Part shown: positions 1 to 14,100 of the stretch, in pieces
How the letters are laid out: each line of letters begins with the position of its first letter
Numbering within the stretch: position 1 is the first letter of the stretch
Origin: Acridotheres tristis
Taxonomy: Eukaryota; Chordata; Aves; Passeriformes; Sturnidae
Reading direction: 5' to 3'
Assembly (NCBI GenBank): GCA_037013685.1
Contig: CM072889.1
Span: 18,237,976 to 18,301,975 of the forward strand
Length of the DNA: 64,000 nt
Made by a program: the position numbers and the translations under genes
The notes under the pieces: generated by a model
Told to the model about the DNA's origin: nothing
Seen by the model: only the letters and a program-made list of their open reading frames with translations
Database searches by the model: none

Positions 1-3000
1 GTTCTTCATTGACATCACTGTCACCATAGTTACCACCAAGACAAGTTAGGAAAACAGAAAAAGTCTCAGTAAAAACAAAGGAGAAAATATCACTGGTGTA
101 GGGTCTAAGATGGCAAAAGGTTGTCAGATCGTTATAAATGGTTGGCAGAATTCAGATTTTTTGCATGGTGAGGCTTTAGCCATGTCTGATTTAAAGTTGG
201 TGGGCAGAGAATTTGCAGGTTCAGTGTGAGAGTGGCTGTTACCATGGGCTGGGAATCATTTGTATTTGGCTTCAAGAAGCCTGAAGGTGAATACTTGAGA
301 GGGACAAAACCCAAAGAAAATCTTTCAAAGGAGTTGTAACGAGTGAGGGCAGTTTGCTTTTCAAAGAACAGTCACTTGAAGATTGGGAAAACAATTTGGC
401 AACGAGTGGGGAGAATAAAGTTCAGAGGAAGTGCTGTTGGCAGAAGTTCATTTCATTTGGTTGATGAAGTTTAACATTGTAGAAAACAATGATTTACTTT
501 GCAGTGGGCCAAACTTTGGGCACAGAAATAGTTTTGAGTGACTTGTGGGAGCATTACATCGATGGCCTTTGTGCACACATCCTTTGCTTCCACTGGATCC
601 ATTTTCCTCTCTAATTCCCCAAATTGTCCTGTGGTATTATCATTTGAAAGGCTCAGTGATTCTGTATGTATATATATATATATATATATAAAAAATATAT
701 ATTTTTTTAAATATATATATATGTGATAGTAGCCATTGCATGTGAGTAAGTAAATAATGGAATAATGGAGTGATTATAGGCTCTACTCTTTTGGATAATG
801 TTATGCAGCATTGATGTCAAAGTATCAAAGTTAGTTCACTTTCATAGATAATTCAGCAGTTCCTTTTCAGTCTAGATGAGTGAAAAATTAACTGTGACAT
901 TTTATATCTCTCAAAGCATCTGACCTGAACTTTTTTTCCTATCCCTGCTGTATATTTTATATTGATTGGTCCCACTTAACCCTGTATTTTGATGGAGAAG
1001 TACTTCCTTTGAGATGACTGAATGTGCTGATATATATTGAATCCAGCAGGTAAAATGCAGAAAGGGAAGGGATTTTTTTTTTTTTTTTTAATAAGGTCCT
1101 TTTCAGAAATAGATGATTGCAGTGGGTGAGGTTCTGGCCTTGATCAGATAAAGACTATTCACACTTCAAGTGGATGTGGTGTGGAATGGATACAGACATA
1201 CACCCAAGGTCAGACACTGAAATGTGGAAATTATCCTCTAAATTTTAAACTTTAGACAATTTTTAATGTAAAGTTCTCTAATAAGCCTGCCTATAATCTG
1301 AGGGGTTTTTATCTAATGATATTAGCCTCATTAAAAAGCGACAATTCTGCTACAGCTTCCATTTATAGATATTAAAAAACCTTGTAGCTCTTAGCATTAA
1401 TTCATTTAGTTTAACAACACATTGAGTTAATACAATACAGAAAGTGTGAAATATTTTTGATAGTTTATGTTATCACCATTCCTTACTTCACGCTTGCTAG
1501 TCACTAGTTAGACTGGTACAAAGCAATATTACATTTTTTACAGTCATTTTGTGCATCCAGCAGTTGAGCAGCAAAGTTCAAAGTGCAATGTTTGTACTAA
1601 AATCCTCAATTTTTCGATTTCTTTAACGATGGTGTGTAATGCAAGGACAACGAAAGCCTCGTTGTGCTTGGAGGTGTGTGCAGATAAGAAGGCAACAATG
1701 CTGCATTAAATAAGCAGCAGTCACAGTGGTGCTTCACCTTGTCAGAAACGCTGTTAGGAAACAGCTCTGACACTGTAAATGCAATAATGATGACAAATTC
1801 CACGCTGATTGTTTCTTTGTCCTGTACTCACCATGTGAGAAATGCTTTGCTGGCTCCAAGTTCACAACCCAGAACTCGGAGCTCTGTGAGTTGGAGCTCT
1901 CAAGTCAGGGCTCAGCGTGGCCTGATTGTTTTTATGACTAAGCCACAAAGCTCACAGTGATGGAGTTAAAAATGCTGATAATTGTGTAAATCTGCTGTCA
2001 TTACAGGAATTCAGAGATCAGGGAGGTTTCCCAAGGCTGTGGAACTGTCACTGCCTGGGACCTGCAGTGATGCTGGGAGTGCAGGGGTCAGCAGCTCCCT
2101 CAATTAGGAGGCTGAGGAAGGCAATCCTTCCAGGGCAGGGAAAAAATACAGGCACATTTAGTGAAAATATGGTTATGCTTCCACTTTGAAAACTCTGTGA
2201 TAGCTTCACAAATTGTTACTGGGCAAAAAGAAGCCAGCAACAGGCAATTTGCTGTTAACACAATTACAACTCGAATGGCTGACTCTGAGTTTTGGTGTGT
2301 GACAGGAATCTGATATCCTGCCACAGTATATTATGCATGGGAATTTCCAAGCACAACCCATTAGAAAAAGCCACAGTGCTGCTCTTTTGAGTTCCCAGCT
2401 GCAATTAGGCAGCAGTGGGACACTGATGTGGAGCCTTTATGAATAGAAACCAGCATGGCCCTGGGCAAAAGTGTGTGAAGTGAAGGGATGGCTCAGCAGC
2501 AGCAGCAGGGGACAAACTCGCATTTTGAGCAACTCTGTGTTGCATGAGAAATGTGTTTTAATGTGAACAGGCATCTACATTCACCTGGCTATTAGAGGAG
2601 ACAAACTCCCTGACAGCTTCAGCTCCATCACTCCTGACTCCAGCAAGAAGCAGGGTGGCTCTTGAACAGCAAAGTGTCAAATTATTCTGTTTATGGAAGT
2701 TTTTCCACAAGTTAACCTCATAAATAGAGCTAGTGACACAGCTGAATTTTATTAGATAGTCAGTTTGTTCAGGGGGCTCTTCAAATTGGCTCCAAAACTG
2801 AGCAAAAAGCAAGGAAAATCTCAAAAAAAAAAAAAAAAAGGTAACAAGTGAATCAGTTTTTGCTCACTAAGTTTTGGGGTTTGTTACCAAAAGGTTTTGA
2901 TTTGTGGTAATTTTTTTTTTCTTGGAAGATTGAGAGAGATTGGGTTGTACAGCCATGACTGAGCAGATAAGAATAAATGATTAAGAACTGTCAGTATATG

Positions 3001-3600
3001 AATGTACTTAACTGAGATAAATCAATCGAGGGCCTTAGTAAATGTCAAAAGATGCAGAGCTTGAAACAACTAAATTATCAGGTTACAGAGACAAGGTCTC
3101 TGTCAGCAGGGTGAGAAAAAAAATCAAGAGTGAGAGAGGAGGCTCTCGATTCTTATTCTCTCACTTTCCATTGCAGTTTTAGAGTCCCTAACTCTTTGGT
3201 TTTTGTTTAGTTTTCTTTTTTTTTCCCCCCCTAATAAATGCTGTTCTGTGCAGTTCCAAGAAATGTCAGAAAGGTAAAGCCTCTGAAACGATGTTTCATC
3301 AAAAAACTATATTTAACAATATTTAGTAGGTGTTAAGTGTCAAAGTACAGAGTCAGAGGGGAAACAAGTCACCATCCTTGTGAGTAAAAGAGCTGAAATC
3401 TGCAGAGTTTGGGGAAGCTGGAGCTGAACTTCCCTGGAGGATACCAGCGAGACCTGAAGCTGCTCTGATGCCCATGCAGTGTGTTAAAAACACTGATTGC
3501 TACAAAAGCACTAAAACACCAAAAGGTGGTGGTGCTGAGACACTGTTACCTGTTTATGAGTATTTCTGATTCAGTCACAACAGCTAATTAAGCAAATCCC
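1..3600. other. Intronic AT-rich DNA, no gene seen
   Basis: This reads as part of the large intron upstream of the terminal exon at 57 kb. It holds an AT-only stretch at 667-722, a T-run near 1071, an A-run near 2822 and otherwise unique-looking sequence. All open frames are below 90 codons, are spread over both strands and show no family similarity or splice logic. I assign it to the intron because no other gene boundary is visible between here and the exon. Confidence 0.6.
667..722. repeat. (TA)n-rich, nearly self-complementary AT tract
   Basis: About 56 bases consist almost only of A and T. A TA repeat, an A-run/T-run centre and a second TA repeat make the two arms roughly self-complementary, so the tract could extrude a hairpin. 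It is a simple-sequence feature of the intron. Confidence 0.7.
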
Positions 3601-3624
3601 AGTTACACGGCTTATTTATCCATT

Positions 3625-3709
3625 ATTTGCATAAATTCTGTACTTCTGTATCATGGCAGAACTTTGCTGCAGCATTCAGGACCAAATGCAAATACTGGAT
3701 TATTTGCAT
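3625..3709. promoter_or_regulatory. Cluster of three POU octamers (candidate enhancer)
   Basis: Three perfect octamers lie within 85 bases: ATTTGCAT at 3625-3632, its complement ATGCAAAT at 3686-3693, and ATTTGCAT at 3702-3709. A TAATTA homeodomain core precedes them near 3586. Octamers bind POU factors such as BRN2/POU3F, which act in neurons. The motifs are exact, but enhancer function is inference, since octamers also occur by chance in AT-rich introns. Confidence 0.35.
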
Positions 3710-6700
3710 TCATTTAGGGGACAGATACAACAAAATCTACAGTTTTGCCATAGCCCCTAAAACTGCTGATTGAGGCCAGGCTTGAAAGACTCTTGATTTG
3801 AAATATTAAATGTTAATGAGTTTTAAATCAGAACTATTTTGATCACTACCGGTATTTTTAAAGCTGAAATGCTTCAGAGGTCAAAATTCCCAATCAAGAG
3901 CCGACCATAACTAAGTATGCACTGAAAAAGAAGTGAACAGAACTCCATAAATGAGGAAAAAAAAAATGAGATGGAACAGTGCTAAAACTTCTAAAGAAAC
4001 TCGAGAAGCCTCAAGAAGCCAAAAAGTAGCAGTATTGTCTTAGAGACGTGAAAGTCATATAAAGTGCAAGAAAATGAGACACAAGAAGGTGTTAGAAATC
4101 TTAGATTTGTCTTCACCCTAAACTGAGGATACTTTAAGGCTTCTCCTCTGTCAAAAATGGCCACTGGAGATACAAAAAGGAGGCACATCCCAAGTCCACG
4201 TTTTCTGAGGATACACTAAATTATTTGAAAGAAAGTTCAAGCAGTTGGTTCTATCAGAAGCATTTAATATGCAGGAAGCATTTATTCTGAAAATATTTTT
4301 TAAATCCATCATTCTCAAAAATGCTTTTATTTTTTTTTTTTTCCCTGTCAACATGGCAAAAACTGAAACTGTGTAAAAAGCCTCATTATCCCATAAACGC
4401 AGCTCTGAAAGCCTTGTCTGGCTGCCTATTGAATTAGCAAATACAAAAGTCGAGTGCTGAGATTGATGCTGCCCTGTCAAAGCAGCAGCCAAGAGGATTT
4501 AGGGGGCTTTATTAAAGCTGGGTTGTACGGCAAGACTAAGTATTAATTCTTAATATGGTCGAACACAAGGTTGGAGCATGTCTGCTGAGACTGCTTTTTT
4601 TGCCTCTGTTAGATTACCAGATTCAAGCTTACTGTCAAAATGCAGAACAGAGGTTTAGATGTAAAGTACTCACTGTATTCCACCAAAAAAAAAAGGAAAA
4701 AAAAAAAGAAAAAAAGTTTTAACCTTATGACAGTCTTAAGAAAAGGACCCTAAGCTCGTCCTCAAACTCAAAGCAATAGAATGTGTGAAATAAAATGTAA
4801 AGGATGACTCAACTTTTTCAAGAGGGGTGTTTGAGTCTTGGAGAGTGTGAAGAATGCAGTCCATTTCCTAAAAATTCCCAGCAGAACAAAGACAGGACTG
4901 AGGTGGCTGCAGCCTCCTGGGTTTGGGAGCTGTGCCTCCACCAGCAGGGTGGGATCAGGGCTGAGGCAGGGAAGGTCCAATTCCAGGAAAAAACAGCCCC
5001 AGACTGGTTACAGGTATTCTGCTCAGATGGCAGAAAAACTGAGTTCCTTTGGCATTCAGAAGGTTTGATGTACTTACACAGCCTCATTTGTGTACTGCAC
5101 ATTCTGATTAAATGAGAGTCAGCTCGTTTCTACAGGAAAAAAAAAACAATCTGCAACAAAAAGAGCACCAGAGTTAACTGGCTCGTCGTTAACTGGTGGA
5201 GATGGAGTGAAAATTGAACAGGGTAGAGACTGGGTTTTGAATTCTGAAAAGATTTCTCAGGCTTCTCTTTTCATGTCTTTAACATGAGTCAAATAGGAAG
5301 TTCTTACCACTAGAAGAGTCATACTTTTTCATCAACTGCTAGTTTTATTGCCTACATGTTTTTGTGTATCCAGAAAACAAAAATGACATTCAAGTGCAAG
5401 CTCACTGCTCATCACCACCAATGCTGGGAACCATTAAAGTGTCTGCCAAGATTTGTCTCTATGAAATGTCTCTGATTGTGCAGGCTGTCTTGTTCCTATC
5501 CAGAGATGAAGATATTCTGTGTTTTGTGGTGCCAAGTGCACAGTGTTGGAGTGCCACAGACGGGATTGTGAATGGTGCTAAAGAATTCAGGAGAATGTTT
5601 TAAAATAATTAAATGCCCCTCTCAGTTTCTGAGAGCTGGGTGCAACTTTTGTGTAAGCTTACACCTGAATTGTTATCAAAAGAGGCCACAAAATACGGGG
5701 ACAGCAGGGACAGAGAGCAGCTTGATCCCAAGTTTAAACGTGCACTCCATTTGTGCACAATGAAATGGGCATTGTGCCGTGTCAGAGGTGGAACTCTGAG
5801 TTAGAACCCATGTCCTGCTCTGGAGCCTGGAAGCTCCTTCAAATAACTTTGACAACAGCAAGGACACAGAGTTTGGTGTCCAAATTCACAGGAAGTTACC
5901 AAAACTGAGAACATCTGCTCAGGCCCTGAGGCGAAGCAGTAACCCAGGAGCTGATCTCCGAGCAGCAGCACATTGCAGAAATCAGGCAGCGTGCACAGAA
6001 CACAACTCCAGAGCAGCTCCTACAGCTCACGGCTCATTTTTGCCTGGCAAACAAGGATACAAATTTGATGAGCTTTAACATACAAGATAATAAGAGCAGT
6101 CCCATGGTAGGGAACACTACACAAAAAGAAACAGAGAGAAAACATGAAAAGCTAATTGCTTTAAATTCTCAGCAGCTGTAATGAAATACAGTAAGAAACA
6201 TCCCCAAGCATAGTGCATTAGATTCACTTGCTCAGAAATCAAGAACTGGTTAAACAAGCAAAACTGAGATTGAACACTCCCGAGCTCAATGGCTCCAATT
6301 TCAACACAATTTTTACAGGAAAATTCATGCTGTTTGCCCAGCATGCACAAATTAAAATTAAGCTAAAAATGTTTTTTCTTTGTTCTTTGCTACTTTACTT
6401 TTCAATGAGCAATTTTTCTTGCATAAACACTGAGCAGAGCAAATAACAAGCTCATTGAAAATATGAGTCAAGAACAAGCAGTTGATTTCTTATCTTTGCA
6501 CTGCAAATTAGGCATACAACTCAAGTACAGTGTTGTCCTCCTTAAAATGCATCTTTAAGTGTCTGTAAGAACATCTTCATTTCCAAAAAATAGGGTTACT
6601 CTGCCAGCTGAAAGATACTTTATTCTAAGTGAGCTTTCCATTTCTGTGTTATCCTGGGTGCCAGCCTTAAATTGAGGGATATCACTGCAGCCATGGGGTG

Positions 6701-9700
6701 ATGAGCAATAATTCATGGCTTCACTCACAGCTGGAGTGGAGTCAGTGCAAGTGCAAGTCAGTGTTCTTGTACCTGTAAAATAATGGTAGAATTAAGGACA
6801 CAGCATTGCTCAGAGAGAATGAAAATGAAACATCCCCAAACATTGCACTGCTGGCTTAACTGGGGGAGGAGAATGGACCAAATGATGGAGAGTGAAAGAT
6901 TTCAGTGCCAGGTTTCTCCATCCTAATTTATATCACTGCTCTATTGCCATCTCCATCTGGCACCAGGGCTGCTGCCTGGACACGTTGGAGTCCATCCTGA
7001 TGATATGACATGATCTGAATTTCTGCTTATTTCACTCATTCAGCACAATAAAAGTCTCACACTTTCCACTCATATCAAGCAATATTTGTTTCCTGCCCTC
7101 CTGATGTGGCTGTGCAGCAAGAACCTGGGAAATCTGTGAGAGGTGCTGTAACTGCAACTAAAATGAAATCTGCATTTAGGACTGGTTTTTACTCCAGATG
7201 ATAAATAGAAAAAACCAGCATTTTGTAACCTGGCATTGGTGAAAATCAGGTGTACTGGAATCAGGTCTAGTTCAGCTCTCTTGAGTTGACTGCTAACTCC
7301 TAGAGAGTGAAACTGCTCTGATTTAATCACATGTGTCTGTTAAGTATCTATCCCTTTTACCATTTTGCTTGCAGAAGTCTTTTTTAGCAAACCAAAAGCC
7401 TGATTAAAGTCGCTTTTCCTTAGGAACTCAATTCGGTGAAAATTTCTGTTAAGATTTTGTAATTAATTCATTTCCTCTTTTTCACTTGGCAGTTGAAAGT
7501 GTAGAGATTTATTTAAACAAAAAGCTTGTGGGTGTTAATTCTCATACTGCACGTCCTTACTGCTGTTGACTAACATGCTGAACAAAAAAAATTATGGTAC
7601 TTCCTTTTCCAAAACCACAGAATTACTCATTTTTCACTTGAATATCAGGTGTCAATCAAATGTGGGTCTCATAATTACGGTTGTGCAGTCATTTCCATTA
7701 ATTAAGATTATATGCATAACAACATATTGTTTCTAAATTCCTCAGGCTTCCACTTTTTCATTCTGCAGTTTATTTAAAGGTTACATTTTGATTTTAAAGC
7801 GAGAATTATATTGTGCCAAATATAAAGCTCTGTTTGTTATGACTTACACTAAAAGAAAATCTTGCTAATTTTATTCTGACACTTCTCATTCCGTACATGA
7901 TTTTTGATAAGTTGAATATATTTAGTGCGGAAATATTTCAAATGCTCTTAGTTTGACAGAACAATAAATAAATCAGGAAGTAGAAAACATATTTATTGCT
8001 GCCAGCAACTGTTTCCCTTGTAAGGAAAAATAAGAGGTTTATTTTTTTTTCCCAAATATATTAAAAAAACAATAGTTGTGCTGGTTTACACTAACACAAA
8101 ACTATTATATCTCACAATATTTACCCAAAGTATATTGTATATTGACAAGAACATATTAACCTTTAATAACCAGGAGAGTTCAATTTTTACGTAATTATCC
8201 AGAAATGCCAAGAGGTTTGGGGTTGGTTGTGGGGTTTTGATATTGCTCGGGTTTTTTTGTTTGTTTTTAACTCTTCTGACATCTGCATGAACAGTAAATT
8301 TTATGTTGCTCTATTTTAATCGTTTTTTCAGTAGCTGAAGTGCTGCCTTTGGTTCCTGAACCTCCCTTTCACTGATTCATTATCCCCATTGTGAAGCAAT
8401 TTGGATTTTTGTCCAAGTAAGAGGATCCAAGGGACCATCCAGGCCATTGCATGCTGCATTGTCCTGGTCCTGGGGGATGTGCAAGTGCAGTGACAGAGCT
8501 CAGGATCAGCACTGGGGCAAATCCAGCTGCTTGATGGACACTCAGGATGGTTTTTTCCATGGCCCATGGGGGGAGAGATGATGGGGAATTTGATCTCCCA
8601 AACTTCTCCACCTGTTCACCATGAGGTGAACTTTGCAGACTTTAATGTCATTAAGCCATCTTTAGGGGAAACAGGAAGGAATTCTGAGCACTAGGCCCGT
8701 GCCTTAGTCTTGCTGCAGGAATATCCTCCAGCTGCTGCACATCTGGCATTGAGGAGCTTTCAGCAGTGTTCAAACCAGGAAAATGTGATTTGTCCATTAA
8801 TGTGGGAAATAAGTGCAGTAATTTCTTTGGTGTTCCCTGAGCCTGGTGGACAGGTTGGTTTGATTTGTGCTCATTTCCTGCCCAGCCAGCCTAACAGCCT
8901 CAGCAATCCCCTTGTTTCAGGGGAATTTTGTGCCTATCCAGCCGGGGTGGGACTTGCAAGCAGAGTACAAACCCACAGCTCTGTGTTTGGCTGTCTTGCA
9001 GCAGCAGAGCTTTTCAAGAAAGGAATGCCACAATCCTTTAATTGCCACACAGTGGGAAAGCCATTATATCACACAGTCAATAGGGCAATTGCTTCAGTAA
9101 TTTGCATCCTTTCTGCAGATCTCACTCATGTGAAAATGCTTTTGCCTGAGCACCAGTTAAGGCCTGGTCTTTCTCAAGATAAATGGCTCCCAAAAAGCTC
9201 CTAACAAAATCTAGGTGCTGTTTTTGTGGTCCTAACATAACCATTAAGGAATCAAAAACTATTGGGGAGGGGAAAAGACTTGGAATTAGCAGTTTGTGGA
9301 AATCAGTTTTGCATTTTCAGTGCAGAGCCTTGGTGCACATGAGCTGTGTGAAATGGGTTTGTACCCAGCAAGGGTGGGCTTGGAGGGTGGTTATGGATTC
9401 CAATCAAAGCACAGCACTTAGACTTAATAGTTTCATTGAGACTGAGACAAAGGCTTCTAAAATATTAAACAAGAGATTCTGGGGTTTAATCCTCTCCCAG
9501 CTCAGATTTTGCAGGGCACAGCCCAGCTCATGGCTTGCTTTCATCCTGCCTGCATTGTTCTCCTTTCTACAGCCAGCTGGAAAAAGTAATAAAACACAAC
9601 CTGCATCTGCAAGGTTCAGGAGTAACCATTTAAAAATATATTTTAGCAATCTTTCCTGGATGATTGTCAGGATCTCTGACACCCTTTGGCTGGCCTGTGC

Positions 9701-11056
9701 CCGGGGGATGCTGCCCACAGGTACAAGCAGGAGCAGCAGGTGGATTTTTTTTCCTGAACCCCTGGGAATGCCCAGCCCAGTTCTGGGAGAGGATTCCTGG
9801 CAGGCAGGAGGGGCTCACTGTCTCCATGGCCCCTTCAGTCACTGCTGCTTTTCTTTTCCTGAGGCTGCCAGCAAAACTGCCAATTAGTAGCAATTGTGAT
9901 GGTGATTTCTGAAGTGCAGTTTAAAGGATTTCTAACCGGGTTGGTGCTGTTGTCAGTTGACTGACTGGAATAATAATAATAAAAAAAAAAAAAACCTGAG
10001 CACTTCACCAGAAGCTTGTTAGACTTTCCTGTGTGATCTGCTATGGATAGCAGAACTGCAACAGCTTTTGCATTCAAAAGAGGGATTTTCCTAAAAGCAT
10101 CAGTGAGCACTTGGCTGTTTTATCTGCGCTAAAAAACCTTAATTTTAAATTCTGTTAAAAACAAAAATAAATGAGGATCTGGAAATAGGAGTGGAAAAAA
10201 GAAATAAGTAACCTGCAGGGCATGCATAACTGTTTCAATACACCAGGATCCCTTAAGTGTAGACTTATCAAATGGAAAAACTATTATGCATTTTTTTATA
10301 TACAGAGTTACTGAGATAGAACCATAAGCACTAAATGGGTTAAAACACAAGGGGCCTGATATACTGCAGCTTTGTGTTGACATTTTATCATAAACATTCC
10401 AAACTGACACACACTGACAAGCCATCCAAAGAAATAAACATTTTTTTTATTTTTATATAATAAGGGAAGGCTTCAACTATATGTGAACAGCATAAAACCG
10501 TTTTCTTAAAAAACAATCTTTGTTTAAAACATTTTCTTTCTGGGATCATACATATTTAGCTTAAATTTTTTGTCTCTTGCTAGTTTGAGCTTGCAGCACT
10601 GTGAGAGACCCGTTCTCAGAATTAATGCACCCACAGGAGAGCATTTCCACTCTTTGCAAAACAAATATTCTTAAATCTCAGGGCCATATGTATTGGTTGC
10701 ATCACATATCACATCATCTTGTAGCATTCCCAAGAGGACTTTTTTTTTTTTTTTTAACTTGGAGGAGATTTAAACCCCACATTCAAGGTGCTGAGTTGCA
10801 GGAGCACAGGAGACTCAGTGCATGGGGCAAGGCTGAAAGGAGAAATTCCAGCTGTCCCTAAAGCTCTGACTGGTTTTGCCTCACTCCCAAGGACTCTCCC
10901 CGAGCTGGGGGAGAAGGGGGATGTGACAGAGGGAACACAAACCCTGCAGGACACACTGTGCTGAGGCTCCTGCATGGGGACAAGGCTTTGGGCTCCAACC
11001 CCAGCCCTTCCATCCTGCTTTTAGCAGCACTCCAGCAAAATCTGATAGGAGGGAGC
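3710..11056. other. Intronic DNA, no gene seen
   Basis: This stretch is mostly AT-rich unique sequence with short A and T runs (about 4330, 4684-4716, 8042, 9977, 10740). A moderately GC-richer patch at 8.3-9.9 kb carries overlapping open frames on both strands, up to 234 codons at 9183-9887. Their composition is noisy, they have no recognisable domain and their starts have no supporting context, so I do not call them genes. That patch may be an old, decayed repeat. Confidence 0.55.
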
Positions 11057-11103
11057 AGAAGGGTTTAGAAGATAGAAGGGTTTAGAAGATAGAAGGGTTT
11101 AGA
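11057..11103. repeat. 17-bp minisatellite, about 2.7 copies
   Basis: The unit agaagggtttagaagat repeats head to tail with no mismatch until the last partial copy. It is short, probably made by slippage, and no function is suggested. Confidence 0.8.
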
Positions 11104-14100
11104 GTTTTTGGAGCAGGGGGTGTGAATTTTTGAGAGCAGTGTCCCCCCATTGCACCTGCCCAGGCTCACTGCTCTGATCCTCGCAGGCTGAGCAGGAGAA
11201 AAAGGGATTGGGGTTCATGAAATGAGTGTTGGGTCACTTCTCTGGGACTTGCAATCACTGACACCGAGGCTGTGAAAAGACCGAAGCAATTCCTTTGGGG
11301 GTTTTCAGAAGACTCTGAAGTGTGAGAGGTTCCACACTCATTCTGTGGAGCTCTAAGGACATTTGTCCAGGAGACTTGGGAGCCACCACTAAGAGACAGT
11401 TCATGCTGCTAAAACTGCTTCTGTGATTTAAATACCTGCTGCCTATTGCATCAACTTTTACTCAGATCCTAAACCCCACTTCTTTTTGCTGTGTCTGTTT
11501 TCCAGCGAGGTTTAAGCAGATGTAAATCATTAAGACTTTTGCAGAGATTTAGGTCACGACACTCCCGTTTCCATAAATAGGAGTAAAAACTCCCAATATT
11601 GCAATGCAGTTTTTGTGGATTATATTCTGGTTATATAAGTGACAAGTGCCTCAGAGGCTGAAGGAGTTTTGAAATTTGGAGAGAAAGAGGGAATACTTTC
11701 TAATGCTAATGAGAAACAGAGAGACTGTGGGTGTAAAACACCTTTAAAATAATCACTGACCAAAAAATACAGGAGGGTTTCTTCCTCATCATTTTCTGGT
11801 GCATAATGTAGATGCAAATCAAAATTACTTGTGCAATTTTTAATCTGAAAAAATGGGACTTAAAAACTAAAATTTTGTCCATTAAAAAATATGTTGGGAT
11901 GAAGTTATATTTTGTTGGTAGAGGGAATTTTCAATTAGTAGGAATAATACAGCTGGTCCTGCACTCCTGGACGAAGTGCCAGTGCAATTAATAGACCAAT
12001 TAACTCATTGGTAGACCAATTAAGCTCACTGAAGTTTTGTTTTCCACAGTTATAACAACAAATAGTTTTGTTGGCTGTAAAACTGGATCCAGAATAAGAC
12101 CAAAGAACGTCTATGGTTATTTTCCAAGTATCCACATTTTTCAAATGCAGTTTTGTGCAAAAACCTGCACACATATTTATGTGTATTTATATGTAATAGC
12201 CATATTTTCTTTCATAAAACAATAGAAGCTCAAAAATGTTTTTTTTATGTAAAATTATTGATGTAGGGAATCGAATGAGTTTTTTTTCCTGGCTAAAACC
12301 TACCTGAATATATAAATATTTTAAAGTAAATGTCTTATGTGACTATTCTTCTATACAGCAAGAAAGATCCCTGTGATTAAAGTGTGTCATGTATTTTGGG
12401 CACAAGCAGTTTGCCAAATTCAGACTTATGAGCACAGAACTCTTCTGTGTAAACAAAATCAGCCTCTGTTTCTGGCAACCATATCACATCATATCTTTTA
12501 CGTCAGGCTCTGTCTTACAAATGATTCTTATGACTGCTTGGAGCTATCAAATTCCTTTAATAGTTCTTAAGTTTTCTAATTTCTCTGCCAATTTATTCAC
12601 GCCGTGTGTTTTGTACCAACATTATTCTTTTAATTTGCTAATTTTTATTCTTCTGATCCATTAAAAAAATATATATATATATAAATGTAGTTTGGAATTC
12701 ATTTTGTTAGGCAAAGGAGCAAGCATCCTTTAGTCTGCTTGTTGCAGAGTTCACCATGCACCAGCCAGCTTTAGTAGTTTTCTCCACCCATATCTATCTA
12801 ACTTCATTTTTTTATTGCTGTTTACAAGAATTAGATAAACCCTCTAGATAAGACCCTCATGTATTGAATCAGAGCATGAATCCCTCCTGATATCTATAGA
12901 AAAATACCAAAAATGCCTATATAGAACAGGAAAGTGCATTTATCTTTTCCATCATCATGTTAACTGGGAATGTTTAGAGAGAGGAGCAGCTGGGGTAGTT
13001 CTGTAGAGACCCATTCTCTCCCAGGCAGAAACCCCTCTGTAATTCTATAACTTTATATACTGTAAAAGAAGGGGATACTTTGAAAAAGAGGTGGGAAAAT
13101 GGAGGCATTAAAAAGAAGTATGTGGGAGTAAATGGAAGTTGCTAGGGTGGAAGTATTTTGGGATACAGTCATCCTGTTAATTAGTATTCCAAAGATATTT
13201 TTATCTTGTAACTTTTCCCATGAACTGCCCCCTGGGCTACCATCTCCTGTTATTAGTACACTTAAATTTTAATAGTGTTAAATTTCACTTTGCCATCCTT
13301 CTCAAGGTCATCTTGTTCTTCACGTTTGATGTTCCAGTGCCCTTTGAGCTGATGGCTCCAATTTCCTCCACCACAAGACCCCACAGCACCTGCATTTTTA
13401 TGGATCCATTAATGCTGGATGAAAATCCTCCTGCCCACCTGTTCATTTTTTCCCTTTTCAGTGTTTGTTTTGGAATATTTAAGCCACATTTTATCTCCTT
13501 TTATGACCACTTTCTGCAGATTAACTCGTAGTTTCCTATACATGTCAAATACTTTATATTAAGGTTTGGATGGGTTGGTTCTACCACATTTCCTTTATCT
13601 ATAAAATCAGTTTTCATTCTGATATCCAGAACTGTGGGTAAACTCAGGCTCTATATCATCTCCTTTACCATCTCCCTCCATGTCTTTCCAAGGAAAGTGA
13701 TGACTTTTAGGTTTCTTCTCTCTGTGTGGAAGAGAAAATCATCATAGAAGAATTGAACAATAAAATATAGTTTATTTCTGTGTGTTCAAAGCTTATTTTA
13801 GACAGGAAGTAATTCAAGCACTGCTTTTTTTTTTTTATGGAATTATAATAGTCATGTTTTTATGCACTATAGCAAGTGCTGCCTTTCTGACTTGTTTCTC
13901 TGAATAATTCAGACTATATCTGAATTTCTCTCCTTGGAGAAAAATATAAGCCTCTGACATGAACATGCAAATACAATAAAATAGATATTGCAGTGTGCCT
14001 AGGAGTGTGGGGTGGGAACATTTTGATTTCCTGATTCACGAGAACAATCCAAGTGTCTAAAGTGGAATTCCCTGCATGGAGTAGGGAAATAATTTCCACT

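Noticed and set aside
8710..9204. Open frame of 164 codons on the + strand
   Set aside because: Overlaps other random frames in a slightly GC-richer patch and contains no known motif.
9183..9887. Open frame of 234 codons on the + strand
   Set aside because: No recognisable domain. Composition resembles translated non-coding DNA, frames are also open on the opposite strand, and no splice or promoter context supports it.
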